A stretch of DNA of 36,258 nt from positions 1 to 36,258 of IMG/VR virus record IMGVR_UViG_3300020160_003070; one strand, written 5' to 3'. The notes beneath the pieces are model-generated. The model did not search any database. It was given only the letters and a program-made list of their open reading frames with translations, and was not told the origin of the DNA. The position numbers were made by a program, and so were the translations under genes. Below, one piece after another: positions 20,839-28,753 of the stretch; position 1 is the stretch's first letter, and every line of letters starts with the position of its first letter. The DNA comes from a virus.

Positions 20839-22051
20839 TTACAACCCACACGATCGCCATAATATCAAGCTCCATTTGCAAATTACATTGCTACAGCCCT
20901 TGTCTCATATCAGTGAGTCCGTAGGCAATCAAACCAATTTACGAACGATGAAAGTGACAGATTTAGAGGGTAATCCCTCTGAGGTGTTTTGTCTTTCTGG
21001 TAACTCGCTACGCAATCGTATTTTGAGACGCTGTGGTATTGATTCCTTCCTATCTCAGATTGGTGTGCAAGTATCGCCAACGATGCATCACGCTCTATTT
21101 TGCGGCGGCGCGATTGATGGTGGCACGGGTAATGATTTAGATTTGGACAGAAAGATTAGACAGCTTTTGCCATGCCTTTCGGTGCTAGGAACTGCCAAAC
21201 CTAAAGGATTGTTTGGTGTATCCGATGCTCAAATGGTGCACGGTCGGATCGCTGTTGGTGATGCGTATTTGGCTTGTGTAGAGAGCGCTAAGTATCTTTA
21301 TCAGATGTTCCCCCCTGCGTTGCCAATCGAAGTCATACCAGCACTAGAGCAGATTATAGATGGTAAAGAATTACAGCACAGTCAACGGGTGAATCAATGG
21401 CTACATCATGGCTCACCATCGGATGTTAGCAATTACGATCTAAAGGCATTGCTTGCTGAATGGATGCCATTCTTGGGAGAGAAGCTTCGATATTATTCCG
21501 ATTGGCTTACCTATAGCCAAAAGACAAGGCGCGATTCACTACACGATCCTAACTTTGCAAAACATTTAATCGGCGCTACTCCAGAACCTCAAAAGATGAT
21601 TTCTCAAGGCGATCTATTTGGTATAGTTTCGGAGCCTGAAACCAAGAAAGGGAAAGGTGACAAAGCAAAGCCCGAAAAAGAGAAAAGCCAACAGATGATT
21701 ATGGGTAATTGGCTACTTCAAACAGGTGCTATTTTATACTCTTATTGGAGCGCAAACGTTACCAGAATCGAAGAAGGATTTATTGCAGATGCTTTACTCA
21801 AGTTTGCAGAATCGCCATACTTGGGCGGTCAATCAGGAACGGGTTGCGGACTATGCTCTATGCAGTTTTGGTTTGAAGCAGGTGAAGGTGAAGCAAAAGA
21901 ACGGGGTGAGTTCATGACGATTACACCACATGCTCAAAAGCTTAGCGATCGCGCCTCTGAGTCTCATGCAAGGTATAAAGAATATCTCGAAGATTACAAA
22001 GGCTTTCTTGCTGATTCTAAGAGCGATATCAGGAGTTTATTGAATGGATAA
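20831..22051 (+). CDS. csf2: Csf2/Cas7-like backbone protein of a type IV CRISPR-Cas system
   Basis: The 406-residue protein shows the RAMP pattern of Cas7-type backbones: an N-terminal strand LHLQITLLQPLSHISESVGN, SGNSLRNRILRRCGI near residues 55-69 (the 'pGssLRnalR' position), GLFGVSDAQMVHGRIAVGDA near 130-150, and a glycine-rich loop YLGGQSGTGCGLCSMQF near 325-341. These features, the length and the Csf3/CysH neighbours support Csf2. Multiple copies would coat the guide RNA. There is a lysine-rich insertion near residue 275 (KKGKGDKAKPEKEKS). It overlaps both neighbours by eight bases. Confidence 0.75.
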   Translation: MLNYNPHDRHNIKLHLQITLLQPLSHISESVGNQTNLRTMKVTDLEGNPSEVFCLSGNSLRNRILRRCGIDSFLSQIGVQVSPTMHHALFCGGAIDGGTGNDLDLDRKIRQLLPCLSVLGTAKPKGLFGVSDAQMVHGRIAVGDAYLACVESAKYLYQMFPPALPIEVIPALEQIIDGKELQHSQRVNQWLHHGSPSDVSNYDLKALLAEWMPFLGEKLRYYSDWLTYSQKTRRDSLHDPNFAKHLIGATPEPQKMISQGDLFGIVSEPETKKGKGDKAKPEKEKSQQMIMGNWLLQTGAILYSYWSANVTRIEEGFIADALLKFAESPYLGGQSGTGCGLCSMQFWFEAGEGEAKERGEFMTITPHAQKLSDRASESHARYKEYLEDYKGFLADSKSDIRSLLNG

Positions 22052-22730
22052 CCTCCAAATAATCGCACACATGGCAACGCCGCTAGTTGCCTATGATGAT
22101 TGGTCACCGAGCTTCGATGCTCTGATTGAGTATCAATTGTTAGACCAATTAGGGTTAATCACGCCTAATCCAACGGCTGCGGATGCTGAAAAGAATCTGC
22201 CCTTGATTTTTGATGAAATGCCGATCGCTCGGAAGACGCTCAAAGGCGAGTGGTATTGGGCTGTGAGTTCACCACACTACATCGAAAATCATCAACAAAC
22301 TCAGCGTTACCGTAAGCGATGGGACAAGCAAGAACTACACCTTGATTGGGGTAAAAAGAAAGCTAAGGTTGATAGTTCGCAAGGGCATTTTAAAGCCTAT
22401 GATTTACCACGATATGATCGCGAAATGCAGACTATACACTGGTTTGCGATTGGCAATGCTGACAAGATTAGCGAACTAATTCTAAATGTTACGAACCTTG
22501 GCAAGAAGCGATCGCAAGGTTGCGGACAAGTACATAAATGGGAGGTACTACCCTTTGAACATGATTGGCATTTGTGGAGAGGTGATAGTTTAGCCCGACC
22601 AATGCCAATTAATATGATTCCACAACCTCAATCTATCAATATGATGAACTGGGGGTGGCGAACACCGTATTTTCTGCAATCCAATAGAACTATGTGCTAT
22701 ATGCCAACGGATAATGTATGGAGGGAATAG
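22044..22730 (+). CDS. csf3: Csf3/Cas5-like protein of a type IV CRISPR-Cas system
   Basis: The 228-residue protein starts with a RAMP strand LQIIAHMATPLVAYDDWSPS and SFDALIEYQLLDQLG, contains an aromatic strand WYWAVSSPHYIE, and ends with the Csf3 hallmark NLGKKRSQGCGQVHKWEVLP near residues 152-171, a glycine-rich loop in the last RAMP ferredoxin repeat. The last part (RPMPINMIPQP) also fits. Cas5-type subunits cap the 5' handle of the guide. It overlaps the csf2 and cysH-like genes. Confidence 0.75.
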   Translation: MDNLQIIAHMATPLVAYDDWSPSFDALIEYQLLDQLGLITPNPTAADAEKNLPLIFDEMPIARKTLKGEWYWAVSSPHYIENHQQTQRYRKRWDKQELHLDWGKKKAKVDSSQGHFKAYDLPRYDREMQTIHWFAIGNADKISELILNVTNLGKKRSQGCGQVHKWEVLPFEHDWHLWRGDSLARPMPINMIPQPQSINMMNWGWRTPYFLQSNRTMCYMPTDNVWRE

Positions 22731-23386
22731 AACGCGATGCATTCTTAGCTCATGCGACACTGCCAACATTTAAGCGCAAAGTTGAGAAAGCTAAAGAGAT
22801 TATTCGAGCGGCTTTAGCGATCGCCCCTGCTTATGTTGCGGTGTCATGGGGTAAGGATTCTGTCGTAATGCTTCATTTAGTGCAGTCGATTTGTCCTGAT
22901 ATTTTGGCTATTTCTTTTGGACATCATGAAAGAGAAATGATTAGTAATTATGCTGAAACAGAATCAAAATATCAGGACAGATTTGGGCTAAACATTCAAA
23001 CTATTTTGATGCAAGGCGATCATGTCCCTAACAAAGTTAAGTCACAAAAATTATGGATTGATTATCCTGTCGCTTTTGTTGGATTGCGGATAGAAGAAAG
23101 CGCAAAACGTAAAGCAACCTTGCTAAAAAATGGTGCTATCTATCAATATAAAAAAGGAGATTATCGCGCTTGCCCTGTTTTTAATTGGAGTGAAAACGAT
23201 ATTTGGGCTTATACCTTTTTTCATGAATTGCCATACCTAAAAGCCTATGATTTAGGCGCAAAACGAACTACAGATCATGTCAGCAAAAATACTAACAATC
23301 AATATCAAGCTACAAGATTAGAAGAGTTTCGCAAGATTTCGCCAGAATATTTTGAATACCTAAAAGGATTATTGTATGCAAATTAA
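22718..23386 (+). CDS. CysH-like PP-loop protein (PAPS-reductase family) within the CRISPR-like cassette
   Basis: The 222-residue protein carries the PP-loop VAVSWGKDSVVMLHL near residues 40-54 (SGGKDS variant with W), then GLRIEESAKRKATLL and RACPVFNWSENDIWAYTFFH, the order seen in 3'-phosphoadenylylsulfate-reductase-family proteins. PP-loop enzymes cleave ATP between alpha and beta phosphates or bind adenylated substrates. CysH-like proteins are known accessory proteins of type IV-B CRISPR loci, where their role is unexplained. A biosynthetic CysH would be expected beside sulfur-assimilation genes, and there are none. It overlaps both neighbours by about 10 bases. Confidence 0.8.
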   Translation: MEGIERDAFLAHATLPTFKRKVEKAKEIIRAALAIAPAYVAVSWGKDSVVMLHLVQSICPDILAISFGHHEREMISNYAETESKYQDRFGLNIQTILMQGDHVPNKVKSQKLWIDYPVAFVGLRIEESAKRKATLLKNGAIYQYKKGDYRACPVFNWSENDIWAYTFFHELPYLKAYDLGAKRTTDHVSKNTNNQYQATRLEEFRKISPEYFEYLKGLLYAN

Positions 23387-23735
23387 AAATTATTTAGATG
23401 CTGATTACTGGTATCAGATGTATGGCAGTCAAGCTATCGGATTGCCACTGGTAAAAAAAGACGGCTTTGCTGCTGATATGTTGAATTTTGCACCTAATGA
23501 AAAAACTTCTCTTCATACCCATGAGGGTGATCATATTTTGTTTGGAGTAGAGGGGTCTGGATGGATTGATTGCGGCGCTGAAACCGAACCAATCGTCAAG
23601 GGAACCTGCTACTTTATAGACGGTTCGCAACCTCACAGGGTAAGGGCTGGAAATGACGGGCTTTTTCTTTTATCTATTGCAAACAAGCATCAACCTGTAG
23701 ATAGTGAAAAAAGATTGGTGATTATCAATGCCTAA
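23376..23735 (+). CDS. Cupin-domain protein within the CRISPR-like cassette
   Basis: The 119-residue protein has the first cupin motif SLHTHEGDHILFGVEGSGWI near residues 46-65 (HxH...E spacing with the metal-type histidines), then GTCYFIDGSQPHRVRAG near 82-98, the second motif with its histidine. Single-domain cupins bind a metal and either catalyse small-molecule reactions or sense a ligand. It is locked between the CysH-like and Cas6-like genes by overlapping frames, so co-expression is certain by position; a direct role with the CRISPR-like complex or the PP-loop protein is inference. Confidence 0.8.
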   Translation: MQIKNYLDADYWYQMYGSQAIGLPLVKKDGFAADMLNFAPNEKTSLHTHEGDHILFGVEGSGWIDCGAETEPIVKGTCYFIDGSQPHRVRAGNDGLFLLSIANKHQPVDSEKRLVIINA

Positions 23736-24315
23736 CTGCAATTTTATAGAATTTTTATTCAGTATTGAAGGGGCGTTAATCCCACGGAATTATCACTATT
23801 GCTTATATTCAGCGCTGACCAGCTTAGCTCCTAAGCTCAAAGATAACCCTGAGTGGGCGATCGGTAGAATCAGTAACACAAATATTTTTGACGATCGCAC
23901 ATTACGTTTAACTCAAAGCACTATAAAGTTACGTTGCTCCAAAGATTTAATTACAGAGCTAACGATGCTTTTTGATTGTCAAATCCATTTAGGCAAAGAG
24001 TTGATTAAACTCAAGCTGGTTAATGGCACAGAGCTAAAATCTCAAGAGAATCTGGCGGCTTGGGTATCAATTAAAACCGACAACAATCGTGAACCCGATC
24101 TTACTAGGTTTGCGGTGTCGCTAGGTAAGCAACTAGCAAAGTTTGATATTAATACACTGCCAACAATAGGGCGCAAGGAGCAGCTAATTATTAAAAAGCA
24201 ACCGTGTGCTGTATACCCTGTAATGTTTTCAGATTTGCGCCCTAACGAGTCTTTAATATTACAAGAGAAAGGGTTGGGAGGTCGCAAACATCTAGGATGC
24301 GGGTTTTTTGAATAA
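23728..24315 (+). CDS. cas6: Cas6/Cmx6-like CRISPR endoribonuclease
   Basis: The 195-residue protein has an HYCLYSALTSLAP segment near 20-32 (the helix after the first strand of Cas6/Cmx6, with a histidine), LTQSTIKLRCSKDLITEL, and a diagnostic C-terminal LILQEKGLGGRKHLGCGFF near 175-193, the glycine-rich loop of Cas6 proteins of the MYXAN/Cmx6 type. Cas6 cuts CRISPR precursor RNA within the repeat and stays bound to the 3' hairpin. It is the last gene of the cassette, followed by a terminator. A Cas6 implies that a guide RNA array is used, but none lies in the window. Confidence 0.75.
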   Translation: MPNCNFIEFLFSIEGALIPRNYHYCLYSALTSLAPKLKDNPEWAIGRISNTNIFDDRTLRLTQSTIKLRCSKDLITELTMLFDCQIHLGKELIKLKLVNGTELKSQENLAAWVSIKTDNNREPDLTRFAVSLGKQLAKFDINTLPTIGRKEQLIIKKQPCAVYPVMFSDLRPNESLILQEKGLGGRKHLGCGFFE

Positions 24316-24373
24316 ATAACAAAATCACTCGGCGGAGCGATCGCTTAAAATAGAGTGACTACTTCACATTCCT

Positions 24374-24400
24374 AGTCGTTGCACTCGCGACGGCTTTTTT
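24374..24400 (+). terminator. Terminator of the CRISPR-like operon
   Basis: AGTCGT (24374-24379) pairs with ACGGCT (24390-24395, one G-U) around a loop, followed by five T. It closes the long 15074-24315 transcript. The rest of the 174-bp gap contains a HIP1 site, an ATCACT/AGTGA pair at about 24329-24359, and the next promoter; no CRISPR repeats are visible in it. Confidence 0.65.
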
Positions 24401-24429
24401 GTATCTATAAAAATAGTTTGGTTTTGCTA

Positions 24430-24463
24430 TTGACAAAACCTATAGGGTGATCAATAATAGGTT
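24430..24463 (+). promoter_or_regulatory. Promoter with palindromic operator
   Basis: TTGACA (24430-24435), 17-bp spacer, AATAAT (24453-24458). AACCTAT (24437-24443) and ATAGGTT (24457-24463) form an inverted repeat running from the spacer over the -10 box, so a bound protein would block initiation. The leader then carries AAAGGAAC ahead of the 24490 start. Confidence 0.7.
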
Positions 24464-24489
24464 ATTGAGTTAAACAAAGGAACAAAGCA

Positions 24490-25161
24490 ATGCTACTAAA
24501 TCTTGATCTTAAATGCGGCGAAGACCACGAAGGGTCTGTATCAACAGATATTTTTGTTGATGAGGATAGTCTGAAGATCTCCAGCATTCCCTACACTATA
24601 AACGAGGAGGGGGTATATCAACTCCTTGCTTTGTTAGAGGATCACGGGATTGAGCCCGTCGAAGCGTTTGAAGATTGGCAAGAAAGCTGCATGGAATTGT
24701 CCTTTCATGTAGCTCCAATTCTTTCGGGAGTTGACGCTACACTGAGTCAACTCTTGGAAAAAGCAATCTCCACAACTGTTAAATGCTGGAAAGACGAGTT
24801 CGGAAACAACAAGCTAGATCCCGCCTCGTCTGACTGGGTTGACGAGACATACATTGAGGGGATAGAGGAAACCCCTCTGATCAGGGAGCGCTTTAATATT
24901 GAAGTGCTTCTAAAAATAGGCACAGATGATGCCTTGTCAGCTTATGAATGGGAGTTTTTAAAGGAAAGGGTTACTATCCAAGAAGTGTGGATCGCTGATC
25001 ACTATCCATCGGATGGCAATATCCCATTGACAGTTCATTTTATGTCTGATGGATCTGCCATCGTTTTGAATCCTCTAACAGGGGATGAATTTTATCCAAC
25101 TGTTAGAGGATTTAATGAAGCTTACGCTGAATTTGATTACGATTGGAAAGTAGATGCCTAG
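24490..25161 (+). CDS. Hypothetical acidic protein
   Basis: The 223-residue product begins MLLNLDLKCGEDHEGSVSTD. It is acidic, with strands in the first 40 residues (a DEDSLKISSIPYTINEEGVY stretch) and a C-terminal beta part PLTVHFMSDGSAIVLNPLTG. No family recognised. It is the first gene of an operon with its own regulated promoter; the downstream neighbour looks like a DNA-binding regulator. Confidence 0.65.
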   Translation: MLLNLDLKCGEDHEGSVSTDIFVDEDSLKISSIPYTINEEGVYQLLALLEDHGIEPVEAFEDWQESCMELSFHVAPILSGVDATLSQLLEKAISTTVKCWKDEFGNNKLDPASSDWVDETYIEGIEETPLIRERFNIEVLLKIGTDDALSAYEWEFLKERVTIQEVWIADHYPSDGNIPLTVHFMSDGSAIVLNPLTGDEFYPTVRGFNEAYAEFDYDWKVDA

Positions 25162-25465
25162 AGGCGGTAATCACGGAGGCGGCAGACCCAAGAAACCGCC
25201 CGAAATAAAGGCTAAGACATATTCCTACTGTTTTAGCCCAATCTTAGGAGATGCGATCGCCGCTATTGGTGACAACGCATCGCAGTCAATCCAAGCAATT
25301 GTGCTTAAGTATTTTGGCATTACTCCCTTGCAATGGGAGATATACACAACTTGGATTGAGTGCGATCGCAAGGTCATCGCAACAGCCGAAAAGCTAGGGC
25401 GCGATCCTGAGAACATCAGGCAAGTCGTTGCAAAAGTTGAACGGAAATTAAATATTAAGGAGTAA
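25154..25465 (+). CDS. Sigma-region-4-like helix-turn-helix protein
   Basis: The 103-residue product starts with a basic GGNHGGGRPKKPPEIK tail, has a small helical middle, and ends with WEIYTTWIECDRKVIATAEK and LGRDPENIRQVVAKVERKLN, matching the spacing of a sigma-70 region 4 or LuxR-type helix-turn-helix. It probably binds DNA, controlling transcription or replication. It overlaps the preceding gene by eight bases. Confidence 0.6.
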   Translation: MPRGGNHGGGRPKKPPEIKAKTYSYCFSPILGDAIAAIGDNASQSIQAIVLKYFGITPLQWEIYTTWIECDRKVIATAEKLGRDPENIRQVVAKVERKLNIKE

Positions 25466-25470
25466 TAATT

Positions 25471-25758
25471 ATGGCTAGATTCTCGTCTAATCCTAGAGGG
25501 TACAAAGAAGCTTGCAACCTTATAAAGCAGCTTGCAGGTGTAGGTATTGAATCAAATATTACGGCTGGAGGAGTTTCGATATACTGCGAACCCGATCAAG
25601 TCAATATCGCAAAATCAATCTGCAAAGATTTAGATGCAAGCTTTGACGCTGGACACACTTCGCATCAAGAAGAGGTAATGATGCAGACACAAAGCGGATA
25701 CGAAAAGCTTAAACAAGTTACCAATGATGCGATCTCTGTGATTAAAGAGTGGAGTTGA
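25471..25758 (+). CDS. Hypothetical protein
   Basis: The 95-residue product (MARFSSNPRGYKEACNLIKQ...) has an alpha/beta fold with GVGIESNITAGGVSIYCEPD and a C-terminal helix GYEKLKQVTNDAISVIKEW. AAGGAG lies eight bases ahead of the ATG. It ends just before a strong terminator. Function unknown. Confidence 0.6.
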   Translation: MARFSSNPRGYKEACNLIKQLAGVGIESNITAGGVSIYCEPDQVNIAKSICKDLDASFDAGHTSHQEEVMMQTQSGYEKLKQVTNDAISVIKEWS

Positions 25759-25762
25759 TTTT

Positions 25763-25790
25763 AAAAGCGGCGCATAGCGCCGCTTTTTTT
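25763..25790 (+). terminator. Terminator with 11-bp GC-rich stem and T8 tail
   Basis: AAAAGCGGCGC (25763-25773), ATA loop, GCGCCGCTTTT (25777-25787), then more T. It ends the 24490-25758 operon. A related GGCGCATAGCGCC core occurs at about 6285. Confidence 0.9.
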
Positions 25791-25799
25791 GTGCTGATT

Positions 25800-25850
25800 A
25801 TCCCAACCCTGCAAAGCATAGATATTTCTCTATGCTTTGCGGGTTGGGAT
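25800..25850. repeat. 22-bp inverted repeat, copy 1 of a repeated CATAGA...TCTATG element
   Basis: The left arm 25801-25822 and right arm 25829-25849 are complementary with a single bulged base. The inner part, CATAGA, six bases, TCTATG, then CTTTGCGGGTT, recurs with one change at 30292-30320. It lies right behind the terminator at 25763, in DNA where a spurious 65-codon frame exists. Confidence 0.75.
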
Positions 25851-25911
25851 TATGGATTTGATGTATATAGTTTTGCTTATGATAATCGTCAAAATCATTT
25901 GGAAGCAATGC

Positions 25912-25940
25912 TTTACATAGTACTTATAATCGCTTATACT
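25912..25940 (+). promoter_or_regulatory. Promoter of the replication operon
   Basis: TTTACA (25912-25917), 17-bp spacer, TATACT (25935-25940). It reads into the small regulator at 25965 and the coupled genes up to the primase-helicase ending at 28753. Confidence 0.65.
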
Positions 25941-25964
25941 TTCTAATATGAGTTAGGTATTTAC

Positions 25965-26111
25965 ATGGCACAAGTACAGTTAATTGTCGAAGTTGAAGAG
26001 GATCTAAAAAAGACTCTCAAAGAGCTTGCAGACAAAGAAGAAAGAACTCTCAAAGTCTATGTCACTCGTATTTTAAAAGCGGCGATCGCTAAGTCTGAGG
26101 TGGCGGCGTGA
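25965..26111 (+). CDS. Ribbon-helix-helix regulator ahead of the replication genes
   Basis: The 48-residue product MAQVQLIVEVEEDLKKTLKE... has a strand VQLIVEVEEDLKKTLKELAD followed by a second helix RTLKVYVTRILKAAIAKSE, a compact CopG-type ribbon-helix-helix as used for copy-number control in plasmids. It is first in the replication operon and coupled to the next gene by GTGA, so it may repress the primase-helicase and so set copy number. Confidence 0.6.
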   Translation: MAQVQLIVEVEEDLKKTLKELADKEERTLKVYVTRILKAAIAKSEVAA

Positions 26112-26539
26112 GTGTATTAGATCAAGCCACTAAGCAACAAATCACTATATTCCAAGCTAATCGTTCAACCAGCGAACTAGCACTAAGAACTATCCACAGT
26201 GACGAGTATAGGCAAGATTTTGAGCGTTTTATTGGCTACGTGTTAGACACGGTAAAGTATTTAACCCTTGAGTATGGTTACGGTGAAGCTCAGTTCAATC
26301 TAGATTGGCTCGAATATAAAGGATTGTTTCCTTACGATCTTCCTATTTTCTCTAATAGCATTGCCGACGCTCTTATTCATGATTGGATTGACAAAACCAT
26401 ATTGATTCAGGCTAACTCAGTGCTGCGCTTTACAGATATTTCTATATCACTTGATGGTATGGGATGGCGCGATAATTTGCTTAGCTTTGCAATTGAAGCC
26501 CTTGAACGTGCGATCGCTGAAGCAGGGGTAAAAGCATGA
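26108..26539 (+). CDS. Hypothetical protein in replication operon
   Basis: The 143-residue product starts with GTG (26108, GTGA overlap). It is helical: EYRQDFERFIGYVLDTVKYL, a middle LFPYDLPIFSNSIADALIHD, and a C-terminal LSFAIEALERAIAEAG. Family unknown. Position suggests a replication accessory or loader; unproven. Confidence 0.55.
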   Translation: MSVLDQATKQQITIFQANRSTSELALRTIHSDEYRQDFERFIGYVLDTVKYLTLEYGYGEAQFNLDWLEYKGLFPYDLPIFSNSIADALIHDWIDKTILIQANSVLRFTDISISLDGMGWRDNLLSFAIEALERAIAEAGVKA

Positions 26540-26676
26540 GCATTAAAAAATCAGTAATAGACATTACTGCTAGCATTATTACCTCACTGCCTTACACAAA
26601 AACTAGCAGTAAGATTGTGGATAAACTTTTGATCGAATCTGAGAAAATCGCGGAGAAAAAGAAGAATGCTAGCTGA
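26536..26676 (+). CDS. 46-residue hypothetical protein before the primase-helicase
   Basis: The product MSIKKSVIDITASIITSLPY... is helical with a lysine-rich end EKKKNAS. The ATGA overlap with the previous gene and an 11-base overlap with the primase-helicase start support it. No family recognised. Confidence 0.5.
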   Translation: MSIKKSVIDITASIITSLPYTKTSSKIVDKLLIESEKIAEKKKNAS

Positions 26677-28753
26677 AGGAATAAGGGTTTCAAAGTCTAA
26701 CCCATGCCCTGTTTGTCAAAAGCATGATTGGTGTTATGCGATCGGAACTGGAGATACTACAAGAATACTTTGCACTAGATTAAAAAGGGACTCTTTGCTG
26801 TTGCCTGATTATTTAGAAGAGACAGACACAACAGACAAAGAAGGTTTCCCATTTTTGAAGTTGAAGGTAGAAGAGAAGGCTCCACGACCTGACAAGACGA
26901 TTGAGTACATTTACACTAGGGATAGTATACCAGTTCTCAAAGTGGTTACGAAATACGCCAACGGAAAGAAACAGGGCGTTTATCCGTACCTTTGGAGTGA
27001 GGGTCAATGGAACATGCGATCGGGGTTAGGAGATATTCCAGAAACATCATTTCCTTTGTTCAATCAAGATGCTGTAATTGCAGCCAAGGAACGTCATGTA
27101 TTTTTGGTAGAAGGAGAAAGTTGCGCGAAAGCTTTGAATGATTTGGGCTTTGTTGCCACTACGATTCGCGGTAAAACTTTTAGCCAAGAACACATTGATA
27201 TACTTTCAGCTTGCAAATGGGTTGTGCTATGCCCAGATCGAGACATTACAGGCGTTGAGTTTATGACTAAGGCTAGATTAGCTCTTGAGGCAAAATCAAC
27301 GCCATTAAAGCAGCTTTTAGCCCCGCCCCACAATTTCTTTTGGCATCATTTGCCAAGCAACGGCGGTTTGGATGTCGCAGACTGGATTAATGACGGTGCA
27401 GACAAGAAGACCATCCAAGATGCTGTCACAAAAATAACTGAAGTCATTGGAGATGCGATCGCTCCTGATGTCAATATTGATGAAAACACAAAGCTAGAGC
27501 AAAGCATCAAGTATTGGCTAGCTGAGACAGATCCTATTAGGCAGATGACCTTAGCTAGAGATATTAGGCTAGCTCACAAGATTGACAAACCATCTTTTGA
27601 TAAGTGCGTAGCCATTAAATCGGCTGATATGTATACCGCCCCGATGGTTAGCAGATCGGCTAAAGATTTCATGAATGAAGGCGATGCAGAAATTAATTGG
27701 CTGGTATCTAACATGATGGCAGTCGGAGAGATGATTTTATTATCTGGTTCCCCTGGTCGAGGCAAGTCTATTTTTGCAATGTTTCTCATGCATAAACTAC
27801 TTAGAGAGGGCAGTATTTTTCTTAATGAATCTGCAATGAAATCATGCAAGATGATGTTTATTTCAGGCGATCAAAGCGATCGCACAACTCGCAAAAGATT
27901 TAGGGAAATGGGTACGGATCAACTACCAGAATTTAGTGACAATGTGCGGATCATTTCTAATTTTAGGCTTGAGATGTTGCGCCAATTAGAGCAGGAGCTA
28001 GACACGTTTAAACCTGATTTCGTTGTAGTTGATTCATTAACTTCCATCACCCTAAATAGTGGCATATCCGAAAATGACGCTGAATTTGCACACGCAATTT
28101 ATAGATTGCGTGATCTACTAGGCAACTATAACGCTGCTAGCTTGTTAATCCATCACCTTAACAAAACAGGAACAGAGAGCGGTAGTTTGCGAATTACCGC
28201 ACCTGTTTGGGCAGTCTGGAGATTAGAAAGCGCCGCCCCTGATAATCCAGACTGCAACTTACTTAAGCTCACAATGCCTAAAACTAGGGACAGCGAGAAG
28301 CTATTTTTAGATCTTGAATTTAATCAAACTGAAGACTGGAAAGAAAAGGGCGTGTTTTCCTATTTGGGGGAAACAAAATCAGGAAAAATCCATGATGACG
28401 TAACCTCTATAGCTTTAGGAGTGTTAAAGGATGGCTCAATGTCTGCTGATGAGTTAGCTATTCGATGCTCTACGACAGTTTCGACACTCAGAGTTGCAAT
28501 GCATCGCGCAAAAAACAAAGGGCTTGTAGAGTCGCAAAAACCACAAGGATCTCGTTTTGGTGTTTGGATGTTAACCGATAAAGGTAAAGCGCTTTATCCC
28601 ATGACTCCCAAGCAAGTACCGATCGCTGTACAACCTCGCACACCTATGCGATATCCAAATTTATCAGATCCGACTAGACAGGATATTTGGAAAAGTCCAA
28701 CTACACCTCCACCCGTTCTTAATAGCACGAGTGATGATGATGAATTTTTCTAG
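26666..28753 (+). CDS. Primase-helicase replication protein (zinc finger, Toprim, RecA-like ATPase, winged helix)
   Basis: The 695-residue protein reads as an all-in-one replicase. Residues 10-36 form a zinc-binding primase finger (CPVCQKHDWCYAI...CTRLKR). Near 143-205 is a Toprim domain: VFLVEGESCAKALNDLGFVA, then WVVLCPDRDITG, with the acidic E and DxD positions. Near 357-372 is Walker A (LLSGSPGRGKSIFAMF), near 450-458 Walker B (DFVVVDSLT), then the HHLNKTG sensor, as in DnaB/RepA/T7 gp4-like hexameric helicases. Residues 580-650 form a winged helix with a VSTLRVAMHRAKNKG helix. It likely primes and unwinds DNA for this element, recognising the iterons downstream. The catalytic level of primase activity is inferred. 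Confidence 0.85.
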   Translation: MLAEGIRVSKSNPCPVCQKHDWCYAIGTGDTTRILCTRLKRDSLLLPDYLEETDTTDKEGFPFLKLKVEEKAPRPDKTIEYIYTRDSIPVLKVVTKYANGKKQGVYPYLWSEGQWNMRSGLGDIPETSFPLFNQDAVIAAKERHVFLVEGESCAKALNDLGFVATTIRGKTFSQEHIDILSACKWVVLCPDRDITGVEFMTKARLALEAKSTPLKQLLAPPHNFFWHHLPSNGGLDVADWINDGADKKTIQDAVTKITEVIGDAIAPDVNIDENTKLEQSIKYWLAETDPIRQMTLARDIRLAHKIDKPSFDKCVAIKSADMYTAPMVSRSAKDFMNEGDAEINWLVSNMMAVGEMILLSGSPGRGKSIFAMFLMHKLLREGSIFLNESAMKSCKMMFISGDQSDRTTRKRFREMGTDQLPEFSDNVRIISNFRLEMLRQLEQELDTFKPDFVVVDSLTSITLNSGISENDAEFAHAIYRLRDLLGNYNAASLLIHHLNKTGTESGSLRITAPVWAVWRLESAAPDNPDCNLLKLTMPKTRDSEKLFLDLEFNQTEDWKEKGVFSYLGETKSGKIHDDVTSIALGVLKDGSMSADELAIRCSTTVSTLRVAMHRAKNKGLVESQKPQGSRFGVWMLTDKGKALYPMTPKQVPIAVQPRTPMRYPNLSDPTRQDIWKSPTTPPPVLNSTSDDDEFF

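Noticed and set aside
22718-23386. Housekeeping sulfate assimilation cysH
   Set aside because: No sulfur genes are adjacent, the protein is embedded by overlaps in a CRISPR-like cassette, and CysH-like proteins are known for type IV-B loci.
25749-25946. A 65-codon plus-strand frame after the 25758 gene
   Set aside because: It lies on top of a strong terminator and a 22-bp inverted repeat, has no ribosome binding site, and its sequence follows from the palindrome.
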